A stretch of 41,563 nucleotides of DNA, from NCBI GenBank assembly GCA_937875545.1, contig CALLYE010000143.1, positions 1 to 41,563 on the forward strand, written 5' to 3'. The stretch comes from DTU078 sp002397345 (GTDB lineage: Bacteria; Bacillota; Clostridia; Oscillospirales; CAG-272). The stretch's first letter is position 1. Each line of letters starts with the position of its first letter. The notes beneath the pieces were generated by a model. The model saw only the letters and a program-made list of their open reading frames with translations, made no database searches and was not told the origin of the DNA. Shown here in pieces: positions 15,797-23,523 of this stretch. The position numbers and the translations under genes are program-made.

Positions 15797-17989
15797 ATGC
15801 CCGACAGCGACTTCGGCCTGCGTATCGGCATCGAAGGCGAAGCCGACTTCAAAGCCGCGCTTCGCGACATAAACCAGTCGTTCAAAGTCCTCGGCAGTGA
15901 AATGCAACTGGTCACCAGTGAGTTCGACAAAAACGACGGCTCCATACAGGCGCTCACCGCGCGCAACGAGGTACTCGGCCGCGAGATCGACGCGCAGAAG
16001 CAAAAAATCGAAACCCTCCGTGCGGCGCTCGACAACGCCGCCGAGTCGTTCGGCGAATCCGACCGGCGCACGCAGAACTGGCAGATCCAGCTCAACAAAG
16101 CGCAGGCGGAACTCAACGGCATGGAGCGCGAACTCACGGAATCGACCGGCGAAACCGGCAAGCTGGGCGACGAGCTTGACAAAACGGGCGAAAGCGCGGA
16201 AAAGTCAGGTTCGAGTTTTGAGGGGCTCGGCAACATCCTCAAAGGCGTCGGCGCGGCGCTGGGCGCGGCGGCTGTGGCGGCGGGCGCTGCGGCGGTAAAG
16301 CTCGGAACCGAAGTCATAAAGCAGTTTAGCGAGCTTGAGCAGAACCTCGGCGGCTCGGAAGCCGTGTTCGGCGAATACGCCGTGTCTATCCAAAAAAGCG
16401 GCGAGGAAGCCTACAAGAACCTCGGCGTATCACTGTCGGAGTACCTTGCCACCGCCAACAAAATGGGCGCGCTGTTCCAGGGCTCGGGCATCGAACAACA
16501 GAAGTCGTTGGAGCTTACCGAGAAGGCTATGCAGCGTGCGGCTGATGTGGCGTCCGTCATGGGTATCGACATGCAGACGGCGCTTGACAGCATCGCCGGG
16601 GCTGCCAAGGGTAACTTCACGATGATGGATAACCTCGGCGTAGCGATGAATGCCACCAATATTCAGGCATATGCGCTCGCCAAGGGACTTGACTTCACTT
16701 GGGCGTCGGCCACAAACGCCGAAAAAGCGCAGATCGCGATGCAGATGTTCTTCGAGCAAACCGAGCAATACGCGGGCAATTTTGCGCGTGAGAGTACAAC
16801 TACGATTTCCGGCTCGATCGGCTTGTTGCAGGCGGCGCTCGGCTCGTTCACCGCCGGGCTGGGTAACGCGGGCGCGGATATGACAAACCTCACGCAAAAC
16901 CTTGTCGACGCGTTCAAGTCCGTGGTGCAGAACATCGTGCCCGTGCTCGAAAATATCGTAGCGGCGCTGCCCGCCACCACCGGCGCGATCTTGTCGGTAA
17001 TCGGCGATATGCTGCCGCTACTCATCGAAACGGTCACCGGGCTGTTCACGCAGGTGCTTGAAACACTGCTGGAATTGCTGCCGGAGCTGATACCCGCCGC
17101 CGTGGACGCGGTTATGACAATAGTCGGCGCACTGATTGAAAATCTTCCTTTATTAATAGACGCGGCGGTGCAGCTCATAACCGCTTTGATTGAGGGGATT
17201 ACCTCTTCGCTGCCGCAACTCATACCGGCGGCGGTCAGCGCGATAACAACGATTGTGCAAGGCTTGGTAGACAACCTGCCCATGCTGCTCGACGCGGCGC
17301 TGAAGCTCATACTCGGTCTGACGCAGGGGCTGCTCGACGCGCTGCCGCAGCTTATCGCCGCTCTTCCGGCCATAATCAACGGCATCGTGAATTTTCTTGC
17401 CAAAGCGTCCCCGCAGCTTACAGTGGCGGGTTTTATACTGCTTGTGGCGCTGATTGCTAATCTGCCGGCTATTATCATCGAAATCGTGAAGGCTGTGCCT
17501 CAGATTGTGACGGGGCTGGTCGATGCGTTCGGAAGTTATGTAAGCAATTTTGCCGAGGTTGGGCTCAACATGGTGCGCGGTATCTGGCAGGGCATCACCG
17601 AAGCCGGAGCGTGGCTGTATGAACAGGTTGCGGGTTTCGTCTCGGGTATTGTCAACAGCGTTAAAAACATGCTCGGCATACAGTCGCCGTCGGCTGTGTT
17701 CGCCGACATCGGGCGCAGTATGGGCGAAGGCATAGGCGTGGGGTTCACCGACGCGATGGAACGCGTAAGCCGCGATATACAGAACGCAATGCCAATTCCA
17801 AGCGCGCTGAACATACCTGTAACCGCAACATCATCAGGCGCGTGCGTCACATATGCAAGCGGCTACCAATACGCTCCCGGCACATCGGTTACGCAGAATA
17901 TATCCATCACATCGCCGAAAGCGTTATCCGAGAAGGAGATCGCACGTGAATTTAAAAACCTAAGCCGCAAATTGGCGATGGGGGTTTAG
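15797..17989 (+). CDS. Tail tape measure protein
   Basis: A 730-residue tape measure that sets tail length and leaves with DNA at injection. Residues 1-140 are coiled coil; a small-residue hydrophobic helix lies at about 148-168 (GVGAALGAAAVAAGAAAV), and a long hydrophobic amphipathic region at about 380-590 contains three 44-residue repeats starting LPELIPAAV (428), LPQLIPAAV (472) and LPQLIAALP (516). The C-terminal part ends in an IQSPSAVFADIGRSMGEGIGVGF segment common in tape measure proteins. At about 0.15 nm per residue, the tail would be near 110 nm. The start has GGAGGTGA 7 bases upstream at 15783-15789. The TIR gene separates it from the chaperone it needs. Confidence 0.92.
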   Translation: MPDSDFGLRIGIEGEADFKAALRDINQSFKVLGSEMQLVTSEFDKNDGSIQALTARNEVLGREIDAQKQKIETLRAALDNAAESFGESDRRTQNWQIQLNKAQAELNGMERELTESTGETGKLGDELDKTGESAEKSGSSFEGLGNILKGVGAALGAAAVAAGAAAVKLGTEVIKQFSELEQNLGGSEAVFGEYAVSIQKSGEEAYKNLGVSLSEYLATANKMGALFQGSGIEQQKSLELTEKAMQRAADVASVMGIDMQTALDSIAGAAKGNFTMMDNLGVAMNATNIQAYALAKGLDFTWASATNAEKAQIAMQMFFEQTEQYAGNFARESTTTISGSIGLLQAALGSFTAGLGNAGADMTNLTQNLVDAFKSVVQNIVPVLENIVAALPATTGAILSVIGDMLPLLIETVTGLFTQVLETLLELLPELIPAAVDAVMTIVGALIENLPLLIDAAVQLITALIEGITSSLPQLIPAAVSAITTIVQGLVDNLPMLLDAALKLILGLTQGLLDALPQLIAALPAIINGIVNFLAKASPQLTVAGFILLVALIANLPAIIIEIVKAVPQIVTGLVDAFGSYVSNFAEVGLNMVRGIWQGITEAGAWLYEQVAGFVSGIVNSVKNMLGIQSPSAVFADIGRSMGEGIGVGFTDAMERVSRDIQNAMPIPSALNIPVTATSSGACVTYASGYQYAPGTSVTQNISITSPKALSEKEIAREFKNLSRKLAMGV
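17078..17476 (+). repeat. Three 44-residue repeats within tape measure gene
   Basis: The protein repeats LPxLIPAAVxAx(x)TIVxxLxxNLPxLxDAAxxLIxxLxxG at residues 428, 472 and 516, exactly 44 residues (132 bases) apart; the third copy is less alike. Confidence 0.75.
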
Positions 17990-17991
17990 CC

Positions 17992-18843
17992 TTGGAGCTT
18001 GTATATATAAATGAAGGAAATGAAACGGTTACGCTTAATCAGGTGAAGCCGCTTTTTTTATCGAAGCTCGACGGCGTCGGGAGCGTCCGCCAGACCGTCA
18101 ATACTTTTCACGCCCCCGGTCAGGACGGCGCGTTTTACATTTCATCTACCGTTGATATGCGAAACATAACCATTGAAGGCAACATAATCGCCGATAGCAT
18201 CGAAGATTCATACGCATACCGCCGAAAGCTGCTCCGCATATTCACGCCCAAGATGCGCGGGACGCTGATATACAGGGAGCGGCAAATATCCTGCATCGTG
18301 GAGGAAGCGGGTTTCACAGTTTCGAACAGCAACCGCGCTCCGGCTTTCTTTATTTCCCTGCTCTGCCCGTCGCCGTTTTTTGAAACGCCCGAGGAAATCC
18401 GAGCCGAACTCGCGCTATGGAGAGAAAACTTCTCGTTCCCGCTTGAGATAACCGCGCCCGGAATCGAGCTCGGTATCAGGCAGCCAAGCCAGATCATCGA
18501 CATCGACAATGCCGGCGACGTTGCCGGCGGGTGCAGGATAGTGTTTAGGGCGCTCGGCTCGGTGACAAATCCGGAGCTTATGAACGTAGACACCGGCGAT
18601 TATATCAGGCTGAACACCATCATGGCGGCGGAGCAGGAAATCCACGTTTACACATATTTCGCGGGCAAAAAGGTGGTCAGCGTAACCGGCGCGATCAGAG
18701 TCAACGCGTTTTCGTGGGTGGACGTGGGCAGCACATTTTTGCAGTTATCCGCCGGACGCAACACGCTCCGCTACGCGGCGGAGGAAAACGTGGATCTGCT
18801 TGAGGTGACGGTATATTACCGTCCACAATTTTTGGGTGTTTAA
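17992..18843 (+). CDS. Distal tail protein (Dit-like, phage tail family)
   Basis: A 283-residue protein following the tape measure gene, the place of the distal tail protein that forms the hub at the tail tip. The N-terminal half (LVYINEGNETVTLNQVKPLFLSKLDG, then GQDGAFYISSTVDMRNITIEGNI) and a later galectin-like segment fit the SPP1 Dit / phage tail family. It starts with TTG at 17992, two bases after the previous stop, with GGGGG upstream at the end of the tape measure gene; no ATG is near. The next gene starts just after its stop. Confidence 0.82.
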   Translation: MELVYINEGNETVTLNQVKPLFLSKLDGVGSVRQTVNTFHAPGQDGAFYISSTVDMRNITIEGNIIADSIEDSYAYRRKLLRIFTPKMRGTLIYRERQISCIVEEAGFTVSNSNRAPAFFISLLCPSPFFETPEEIRAELALWRENFSFPLEITAPGIELGIRQPSQIIDIDNAGDVAGGCRIVFRALGSVTNPELMNVDTGDYIRLNTIMAAEQEIHVYTYFAGKKVVSVTGAIRVNAFSWVDVGSTFLQLSAGRNTLRYAAEENVDLLEVTVYYRPQFLGV

Positions 18844-18844
18844 T

Positions 18845-19891
18845 ATGCAAATACTTATCTTCAACCAGTCTGACCGCAAACTCGCCGGAATAATTGAGGC
18901 GTTCGAATACCTCCTCTGGACGCGTCTGTACAGTGCCTGCGGCAGCTTCGAGCTCAAAGCTGTCGCCACCGACGAAAACATCGCTCTGCTCCAGATCGGG
19001 AACATCCTGTGGAAAAACGACGACGCCGAAGCGGGCATAATTGAATATATCGAAATGGCGATGCAGGAGCAGGAATACATCACTGTCAGCGGGAGGTTCG
19101 CGACCTCGCTTCTGGCGCGGCGTATCATTTGGGGGACAGAAATCCTGACCGGCAATCTGTCGGCGGCGGTTGGACAGCTGCTTGGCAATCACATAATCGC
19201 GCCCGCGAACACCGACAGAGCTATCGACGGCATCGCGTATACACCGTCGGTCACGGGCGTTTCGGTCAGCACGCAGGTATCGTTCAAAAACTTGATGGAC
19301 ACGGTCACCAGGCTTTGCGAAGCGGCGGATATGGGATTACGAACGATTTTCACGCCGCAGTCGGGGCTTTTCACCGTAGAACTGTATTCTGGCGCTGTAT
19401 CGCAGGCTGTCTTTTCCAAGGAATACGAAAACATAATCGAACAGGTTTTTACCGTAAGCATCTCCGAATACGCGAACACCGCCCTCGTGGGCGGCGAAGG
19501 CGAAGGCTCGGCCCGCATCTTTGCGACCGCCGGGAGCGGCAGCGGGCTCGACCGGTACGAGATGTTCGTCGACGCGAAAGACCTGCGCTCGGAGGATTTT
19601 CCGGACGGCTACGAGGCGGCGCTCCTGTTTCGAGGTAACAGCAAGCTGGCGGAGCAGGCAATGGCGCGGGCGTTTGACGTCACCGTCAACCAATATGGCA
19701 ACTTACAATACAAGACCGACTTTGATCTGGGCAGCGTAATCCGCGCCGTGTCGAAGCGCTGGGGTGTTTCCGTGACCGCGCGGATCACCGCCGTGGAGGA
19801 GAGCTACGACCGCGACGGGATGAGCCTGTCGGTCACGTTCGGTAAACCGCTGCTGACGCTTGCTGAAAAGCTTAAAAGGAGTGCGGACTGA
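18845..19891 (+). CDS. Gp37-like tail (baseplate hub) protein
   Basis: A 348-residue protein I recognise as a siphovirus ReqiPepy6 Gp37-like family member: MQILIFNQSDRKLAGIIE, SGRFATSLLARRI, FKNLMDTVTRLCEAADMGLR and the C-terminal VSVTARITAVEESYDRDGMSLSVTFG. It is likely to form the tail-tip hub in place of the usual Tal protein; no lysin domain is seen. ATG at 18845 is chosen, one base after the previous stop; a GTG at 18836 inside the previous gene is also possible. It overlaps the next gene (TGATG). Confidence 0.83.
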   Translation: MQILIFNQSDRKLAGIIEAFEYLLWTRLYSACGSFELKAVATDENIALLQIGNILWKNDDAEAGIIEYIEMAMQEQEYITVSGRFATSLLARRIIWGTEILTGNLSAAVGQLLGNHIIAPANTDRAIDGIAYTPSVTGVSVSTQVSFKNLMDTVTRLCEAADMGLRTIFTPQSGLFTVELYSGAVSQAVFSKEYENIIEQVFTVSISEYANTALVGGEGEGSARIFATAGSGSGLDRYEMFVDAKDLRSEDFPDGYEAALLFRGNSKLAEQAMARAFDVTVNQYGNLQYKTDFDLGSVIRAVSKRWGVSVTARITAVEESYDRDGMSLSVTFGKPLLTLAEKLKRSAD

Positions 19892-20394
19892 TGGAGAAAA
19901 GCGGATTTTTCAACTCGTCAAGCGGCGACCGGGTGTACAACGCCGCCGACTTCGCGTCATATTTCGGCAATCTGGTGAGCAACAGAATCTTTTACGCAAC
20001 CGCCGACAACTTAAAAATTATCGCGGCAACCGGTATGACCGTGTCCGCGCAAGCCGGAGCCGCCTTCATAAACGGATACCATTACGAAAACACTGCGCCG
20101 CTTGATTTGTCAATACAGACGGCGCACGGCGTATATCCGCGCATAGACCGCGTGGTCGTGCGCCTGAGCATGGTTGACCGCGAGATTAAGCTGGCAGTCG
20201 TGACCGGCACTCCGGCGGAGTCGCCGTCCGCGCCCGCGCTTACGCGAACCGCCGATGTGTATGAGTTATGCGTTGCGGAAGTGACCGTCCCGCAGGGCGC
20301 TGTGGAGATTATATCCGGTAATATATCCGATACGCGGCTTGACATGGGGCTGTGCGGGCTGTTAAATTCACTTGTATCGGCTGTATATGAATGA
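19891..20394 (+). CDS. Tail/baseplate structural protein, unknown exact role
   Basis: A 167-residue beta-rich protein starting MEKSGFFNSSSGDRVYNAADFASYF. Its middle (VYPRIDRVVVRLSMVDREIKLAVVTGTPAESPSAPAL) resembles the small baseplate or receptor-binding accessory proteins found just before fibre genes in Bacillota siphoviruses. It overlaps the previous gene by one base. The MazG-like cargo gene follows in the opposite direction. Confidence 0.72.
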   Translation: MEKSGFFNSSSGDRVYNAADFASYFGNLVSNRIFYATADNLKIIAATGMTVSAQAGAAFINGYHYENTAPLDLSIQTAHGVYPRIDRVVVRLSMVDREIKLAVVTGTPAESPSAPALTRTADVYELCVAEVTVPQGAVEIISGNISDTRLDMGLCGLLNSLVSAVYE

Positions 20395-20418
20395 CGAGAA
20401 AATGCTTATTAATGGGGG

Positions 20419-20727
20419 TTAATCAAGCAATCCTTGATCTTGCATAAGAGCCAATGATTTATTAATTGATTCTTCCAATTCATTCTCAACGTTGTAAAAT
20501 ACAGCAATTTGCATCAACGCGACAATGGCTTGTTTTATCTCACCCGCTAAATCTTCTTTTCGCGGCTCTCCGTGCTTTTGTCGCTTAATCCCGCTATCTT
20601 CCCATAGATTCACTTCACTTGCGACTTCGCCGCACTCTTCCAATAATCTTGTCACCATTTGAAAAGGCTCAACACCTTTAGGATAACGTTTAAAGTAACC
20701 TTGTACCATTTTGTAGAGCTTTTCCAT
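20419..20727 (-). CDS. MazG-like nucleotide pyrophosphohydrolase family protein, cargo
   Basis: A 102-residue all-helical protein with the MazG hallmark EExxE (Glu30, Glu31, Glu34 in LLEECGEVASEVN). The second metal-binding motif, usually ExxD, reads Glu63-Ile-Lys-Gln66 in AGEIKQAIVALMQIA, so an Asp seems replaced by Gln. MazG-type enzymes cleave nucleoside triphosphates and, in some cases, alter ppGpp; activity here is uncertain. ATG at 20727 is chosen because GGGAG is at normal spacing; a GTG at 20733 is too close. It lies on the minus strand within the tail operon, is AT-richer than its neighbours and has its own promoter and a palindrome over it, so it looks like a second lysogen-expressed cargo gene. 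Confidence 0.75.
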   Translation of the reverse strand: MEKLYKMVQGYFKRYPKGVEPFQMVTRLLEECGEVASEVNLWEDSGIKRQKHGEPRKEDLAGEIKQAIVALMQIAVFYNVENELEESINKSLALMQDQGLLD

Positions 20728-20755
20728 TGCCACGCTCCCGCAGTATATAAATTAG

Positions 20756-20769
20756 TTTTGTATACAAAA
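20756..20769 (-). promoter_or_regulatory. Perfect palindrome overlapping the MazG-like promoter (possible operator)
   Basis: TTTTGTATACAAAA is a perfect 14-base palindrome starting at the last base of the -10 box and covering the expected transcription start. Such a site could bind a repressor; the TIR promoter has no equivalent. Confidence 0.55.
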
Positions 20770-20797
20770 TTATACCATATAATAACGAACATATCAA
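20769..20797 (-). promoter_or_regulatory. Promoter for the MazG-like gene
   Basis: On the minus strand TTGATA (20792-20797) and a perfect TATAAT (20769-20774) are 17 bases apart, about 45 bases before the start codon. Confidence 0.82.
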
Positions 20798-20813
20798 TAT
20801 TGAGTGGTATCAA

Positions 20814-22826
20814 ATGGCTGACATAAACAACAAAACAATCTACGCCGAGAGCGTCGCATACGTAATCACCTACGCCGCAGTGCGCCCCGACAACGAGCAC
20901 ATGACCTACAACTTCACAGTCAATGCCACGCTCGACAGCGAGGAGTTCCTCGTCGTCGGCGTGGGGCTGCTCTGTACGATAACCATTAACGGCTCGTCGT
21001 CGCAAGTACAAATCAAGGAAACGGCTTTTGTCTGGCAGGGCAGCGACACAAACACCCGCAACGTTTCTATGACCTGCCCATCGACGGCGGGCGGCCAAAA
21101 TCAGACGGTTTCTTTTGTTGTTGTGTCGAACGGAAGTATTTCAACGACGGTCGGCGTGATCTCAAACTCAACTTACACGGTCACAAGCCTCCCGCTGCTA
21201 ACCACGGCGTGCGTGACCCCGACGGCTTGCACGGTCAGCCCGATTATCGCCGAAATCGACGCGACACTCTCGTGGAGCGGAGCCGCAGGTGGTGTGAACA
21301 ATGCCATTACATCATATCAGGTGCAGTACAGTGACTCGTCCGACGACTCAACTTGGGGCAGCTGGGCGGCACTGTCTGTCGTCGAAACGACCGAAACTTA
21401 TGGCAGTCTGACGGTCGAGCCGCCGTCCACGCGCGGATATTACCGCCGGTTCCGCGTTCGCACGCGAGGTACAGCTGGTTCGTCATATTATTCCGATTGG
21501 ATGATTTCGTCAAACTCCGTCCGCAAGAACACCGAACCGGTCAGACCTGCGACGGTGACCGCCAGTCCAACCGAATATACCGACGGCACCGTCACGGTTA
21601 TTTGGAGCGGCGCGGAGGGCGGCACAAGCGACATCAAAGGCTATATGATCGGCCGTCGGACTTCAACCGACGACGCGACGTGGTCGTCATGGTCGGCGTT
21701 CGAGGTGTTCGACCTCGCCGCGACGGGCGGCAGCCGGATGGTTACTCCGCCGTATATACCGGGAATATATGTCCAGTACGGCGTGTGGACAATCGACACT
21801 TTCGACGTCTATTCAAATGAGCAAATCAGCGACAGTATAAACTGCGCCATAACCGTATGCGGTGCGCCTACCGCGTGCATGCTGAGCGCCGCGCTCGCAG
21901 AGAGCGACGTCACGCTCACGTGGAGCGGCGCGTTAAGCGGCGTGGGCAACGTTATCACCGCGTTCGAGGTGCAGTATGCCGACTCGCCTGATGACACCGC
22001 GTGGGGAGACTGGACAGCGCTGGCGGTTGTCGAGACAACTGATACCGGCGGCAACCTGACGGTTTCATCGTCTCCGACACGCGGCTATTACCGCAAGTTC
22101 CGCGTCCGCACGCGCGGCTCAATCGGCGAGGTGGGCTATTCCGGCTGGACAGTTTCGTCGGGCAGCATACGCAGGAAGCGGCTCCCGCCCACTCCTACCA
22201 TCGCCGCTCCCATGAATGCAAGCTCAACGTACAATGTGACGCTACGCGTGCTAATCACCACCGGCGTCGAGCCGGACGGTCAGACGCAAATCGCCGAGGT
22301 GCAAACCGATAATGGCGAGTGGCTCAATAGTGTGGATAACGCGGAATTTTTCTCGGTCGGCGGTGCGCTTGGCGATAATTCAAAGACGATTTATATAGGC
22401 AGCGCGCTTGCCTACGGTAGTCACACCGTAACGGTTCGCTGCTATGACGGCGCTACCGAAACGCGCGGTGCGGATGCGGCACGCTCGTTTACCGTGCTCG
22501 CGTCGCCGTTTGAGGAGATCACCGCAAACGAAACGCACGTTAAAGCGGCGCACATGCTCAACCTGCGTGCGTCTGTGAATGTCGTGCGCGGTTATTACGG
22601 TTTGGCAGCATACATTTGGGATGACGATATTATAGCCGGGAAAACGCAGGTGCGCGACTGGCTGTATCACATCGCCGAAATCCGCACGGCGGTCGAAAAC
22701 GTAATCACTCTTTTAAATGCTTTTGAGCCAGATGTTATCCCGCAGTTTGACTGGCTGTCGCGCGGTATTGGCAGGCCGCGAGCCGATGTGATGAATCAAT
22801 TAATCAATTTGATACTCGTATTATAA
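20814..22826 (+). CDS. Tail fibre/tip protein with three fibronectin type III-like repeats
   Basis: A 670-residue protein. Residues 1-130 look like an attachment domain (ITYAAVRPDNEHMTYNFTVNATL). Three fibronectin-type-III-like domains follow at about 136-240, 241-345 and 351-455, each with WSG near the start and W-containing strands (GSWAALSVVETTE, WSAFEVFD, DWTALAVVETTD). Domains 1 and 3 are near copies (RGYYRRFRVRTRG versus RGYYRKFRVRTRG). Residues 465-565 form another beta domain and the last 100 are helical, ending RADVMNQLINLILVL. It is probably the receptor or surface-binding protein. The start ATG at 20814 has only a weak TTGAGTGG site. Confidence 0.8.
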   Translation: MADINNKTIYAESVAYVITYAAVRPDNEHMTYNFTVNATLDSEEFLVVGVGLLCTITINGSSSQVQIKETAFVWQGSDTNTRNVSMTCPSTAGGQNQTVSFVVVSNGSISTTVGVISNSTYTVTSLPLLTTACVTPTACTVSPIIAEIDATLSWSGAAGGVNNAITSYQVQYSDSSDDSTWGSWAALSVVETTETYGSLTVEPPSTRGYYRRFRVRTRGTAGSSYYSDWMISSNSVRKNTEPVRPATVTASPTEYTDGTVTVIWSGAEGGTSDIKGYMIGRRTSTDDATWSSWSAFEVFDLAATGGSRMVTPPYIPGIYVQYGVWTIDTFDVYSNEQISDSINCAITVCGAPTACMLSAALAESDVTLTWSGALSGVGNVITAFEVQYADSPDDTAWGDWTALAVVETTDTGGNLTVSSSPTRGYYRKFRVRTRGSIGEVGYSGWTVSSGSIRRKRLPPTPTIAAPMNASSTYNVTLRVLITTGVEPDGQTQIAEVQTDNGEWLNSVDNAEFFSVGGALGDNSKTIYIGSALAYGSHTVTVRCYDGATETRGADAARSFTVLASPFEEITANETHVKAAHMLNLRASVNVVRGYYGLAAYIWDDDIIAGKTQVRDWLYHIAEIRTAVENVITLLNAFEPDVIPQFDWLSRGIGRPRADVMNQLINLILVL

Positions 22827-22846
22827 ATACATACGGGGTATTTTCT

Positions 22847-23254
22847 ATGACCGAGGTACAAAGAGATCAAATAATCGAAATGAGGGAAAAGAACATCCCA
22901 TTTACAATAATCGCCGAATCTTTGGGCATATCAAAGAATACGGTTAAATCATACTGCCAGCGTAAATTGTCTAAAAAAAATTCGAAGAAAGCCTCCAAGT
23001 GCGCGTATTGCGGTACAGTACTTATAAATAAGCCAAAAGTTAAATCCCGACGCTTCTGTTCTGAACAATGCCGGATAAAATATTGGAACAGCCATCATAA
23101 TGAAAAAAAGCGCAGAGCACCGCATACGGCGGTTTGCGCCTATTGTGGCAAAACGTTTGAATGCTACCAATCCGCCAATCGCAAATACTGCGGGTTTGCA
23201 TGCTACAACAATGCCCGCTGGGGTGAGGCTGCTTATGAACAAAGACCAGTTTGA
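22847..23254 (+). CDS. HTH protein with zinc-finger motifs, recombinase cassette
   Basis: A 135-residue protein. Residues 1-45 contain a resolvase-like helix-turn-helix (RDQIIEMREKNIPFTIIAESLGISKNTVKSYCQRKL). Two Cys-rich zinc motifs follow: CAYCGTV (52-58) with a matching FCSEQC, and CAYCGKTFEC with YCGFACYN. It probably binds DNA; a regulator or recombination directionality role is suggested by its place before two recombinase genes but not shown. The start has a weak GGGG site. The last bases overlap the next small gene. Confidence 0.7.
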   Translation: MTEVQRDQIIEMREKNIPFTIIAESLGISKNTVKSYCQRKLSKKNSKKASKCAYCGTVLINKPKVKSRRFCSEQCRIKYWNSHHNEKKRRAPHTAVCAYCGKTFECYQSANRKYCGFACYNNARWGEAAYEQRPV

Positions 23255-23423
23255 CCGTGAGGTTCGGTATGGCACAGCCATCGTTATATGGAAAGAGATG
23301 CTCAAAGCCGGGATTATCGACAAGCAGGACTTTAACAGGATAGATAAGTTATACATCAAGCGCTATCGCCCGTTATTTCCTATCACGCCACATGGCAAAA
23401 CCGAGGTTGAACGTCAGCCATAA
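23235..23423 (+). CDS. Small SHOCT-like protein before the recombinases
   Basis: A 62-residue protein starting MNKDQFDREVRYGTAIVIWKEMLKAGIIDKQDF, which fits the short SHOCT-domain proteins commonly found beside serine recombinase genes in Clostridia. ATG at 23235 is chosen from GAGG at 23225-23228 and because the longer upstream frame lies in another frame of the previous gene, overlapping its last 20 bases. Function unknown. Confidence 0.65.
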   Translation: MNKDQFDREVRYGTAIVIWKEMLKAGIIDKQDFNRIDKLYIKRYRPLFPITPHGKTEVERQP

Positions 23424-23523
23424 TATATTCACAGCCATCATTATCCACGCGGCAAAAGTGCCTTGTTTACTTGACTTTTCGTCTGTTTAGAGCGAACATG
23501 TATACGGATAGAGGTGAAAAACA

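Noticed and set aside
15772..16317. 181-codon minus-strand frame opposite the tape measure start
   Set aside because: Ser-rich low-complexity shadow of the coiled-coil region; it would also overlap the TIR promoter.
16663..17478. 271-codon minus-strand frame under the tape measure gene
   Set aside because: Shadow of the repeats; low complexity and no ribosome site.
23470..23523. GAACATGTATAC, LexA-box-like site before the first recombinase
   Set aside because: Only one half matches the GAAC-N4-GTTC form of the Gram-positive SOS box.
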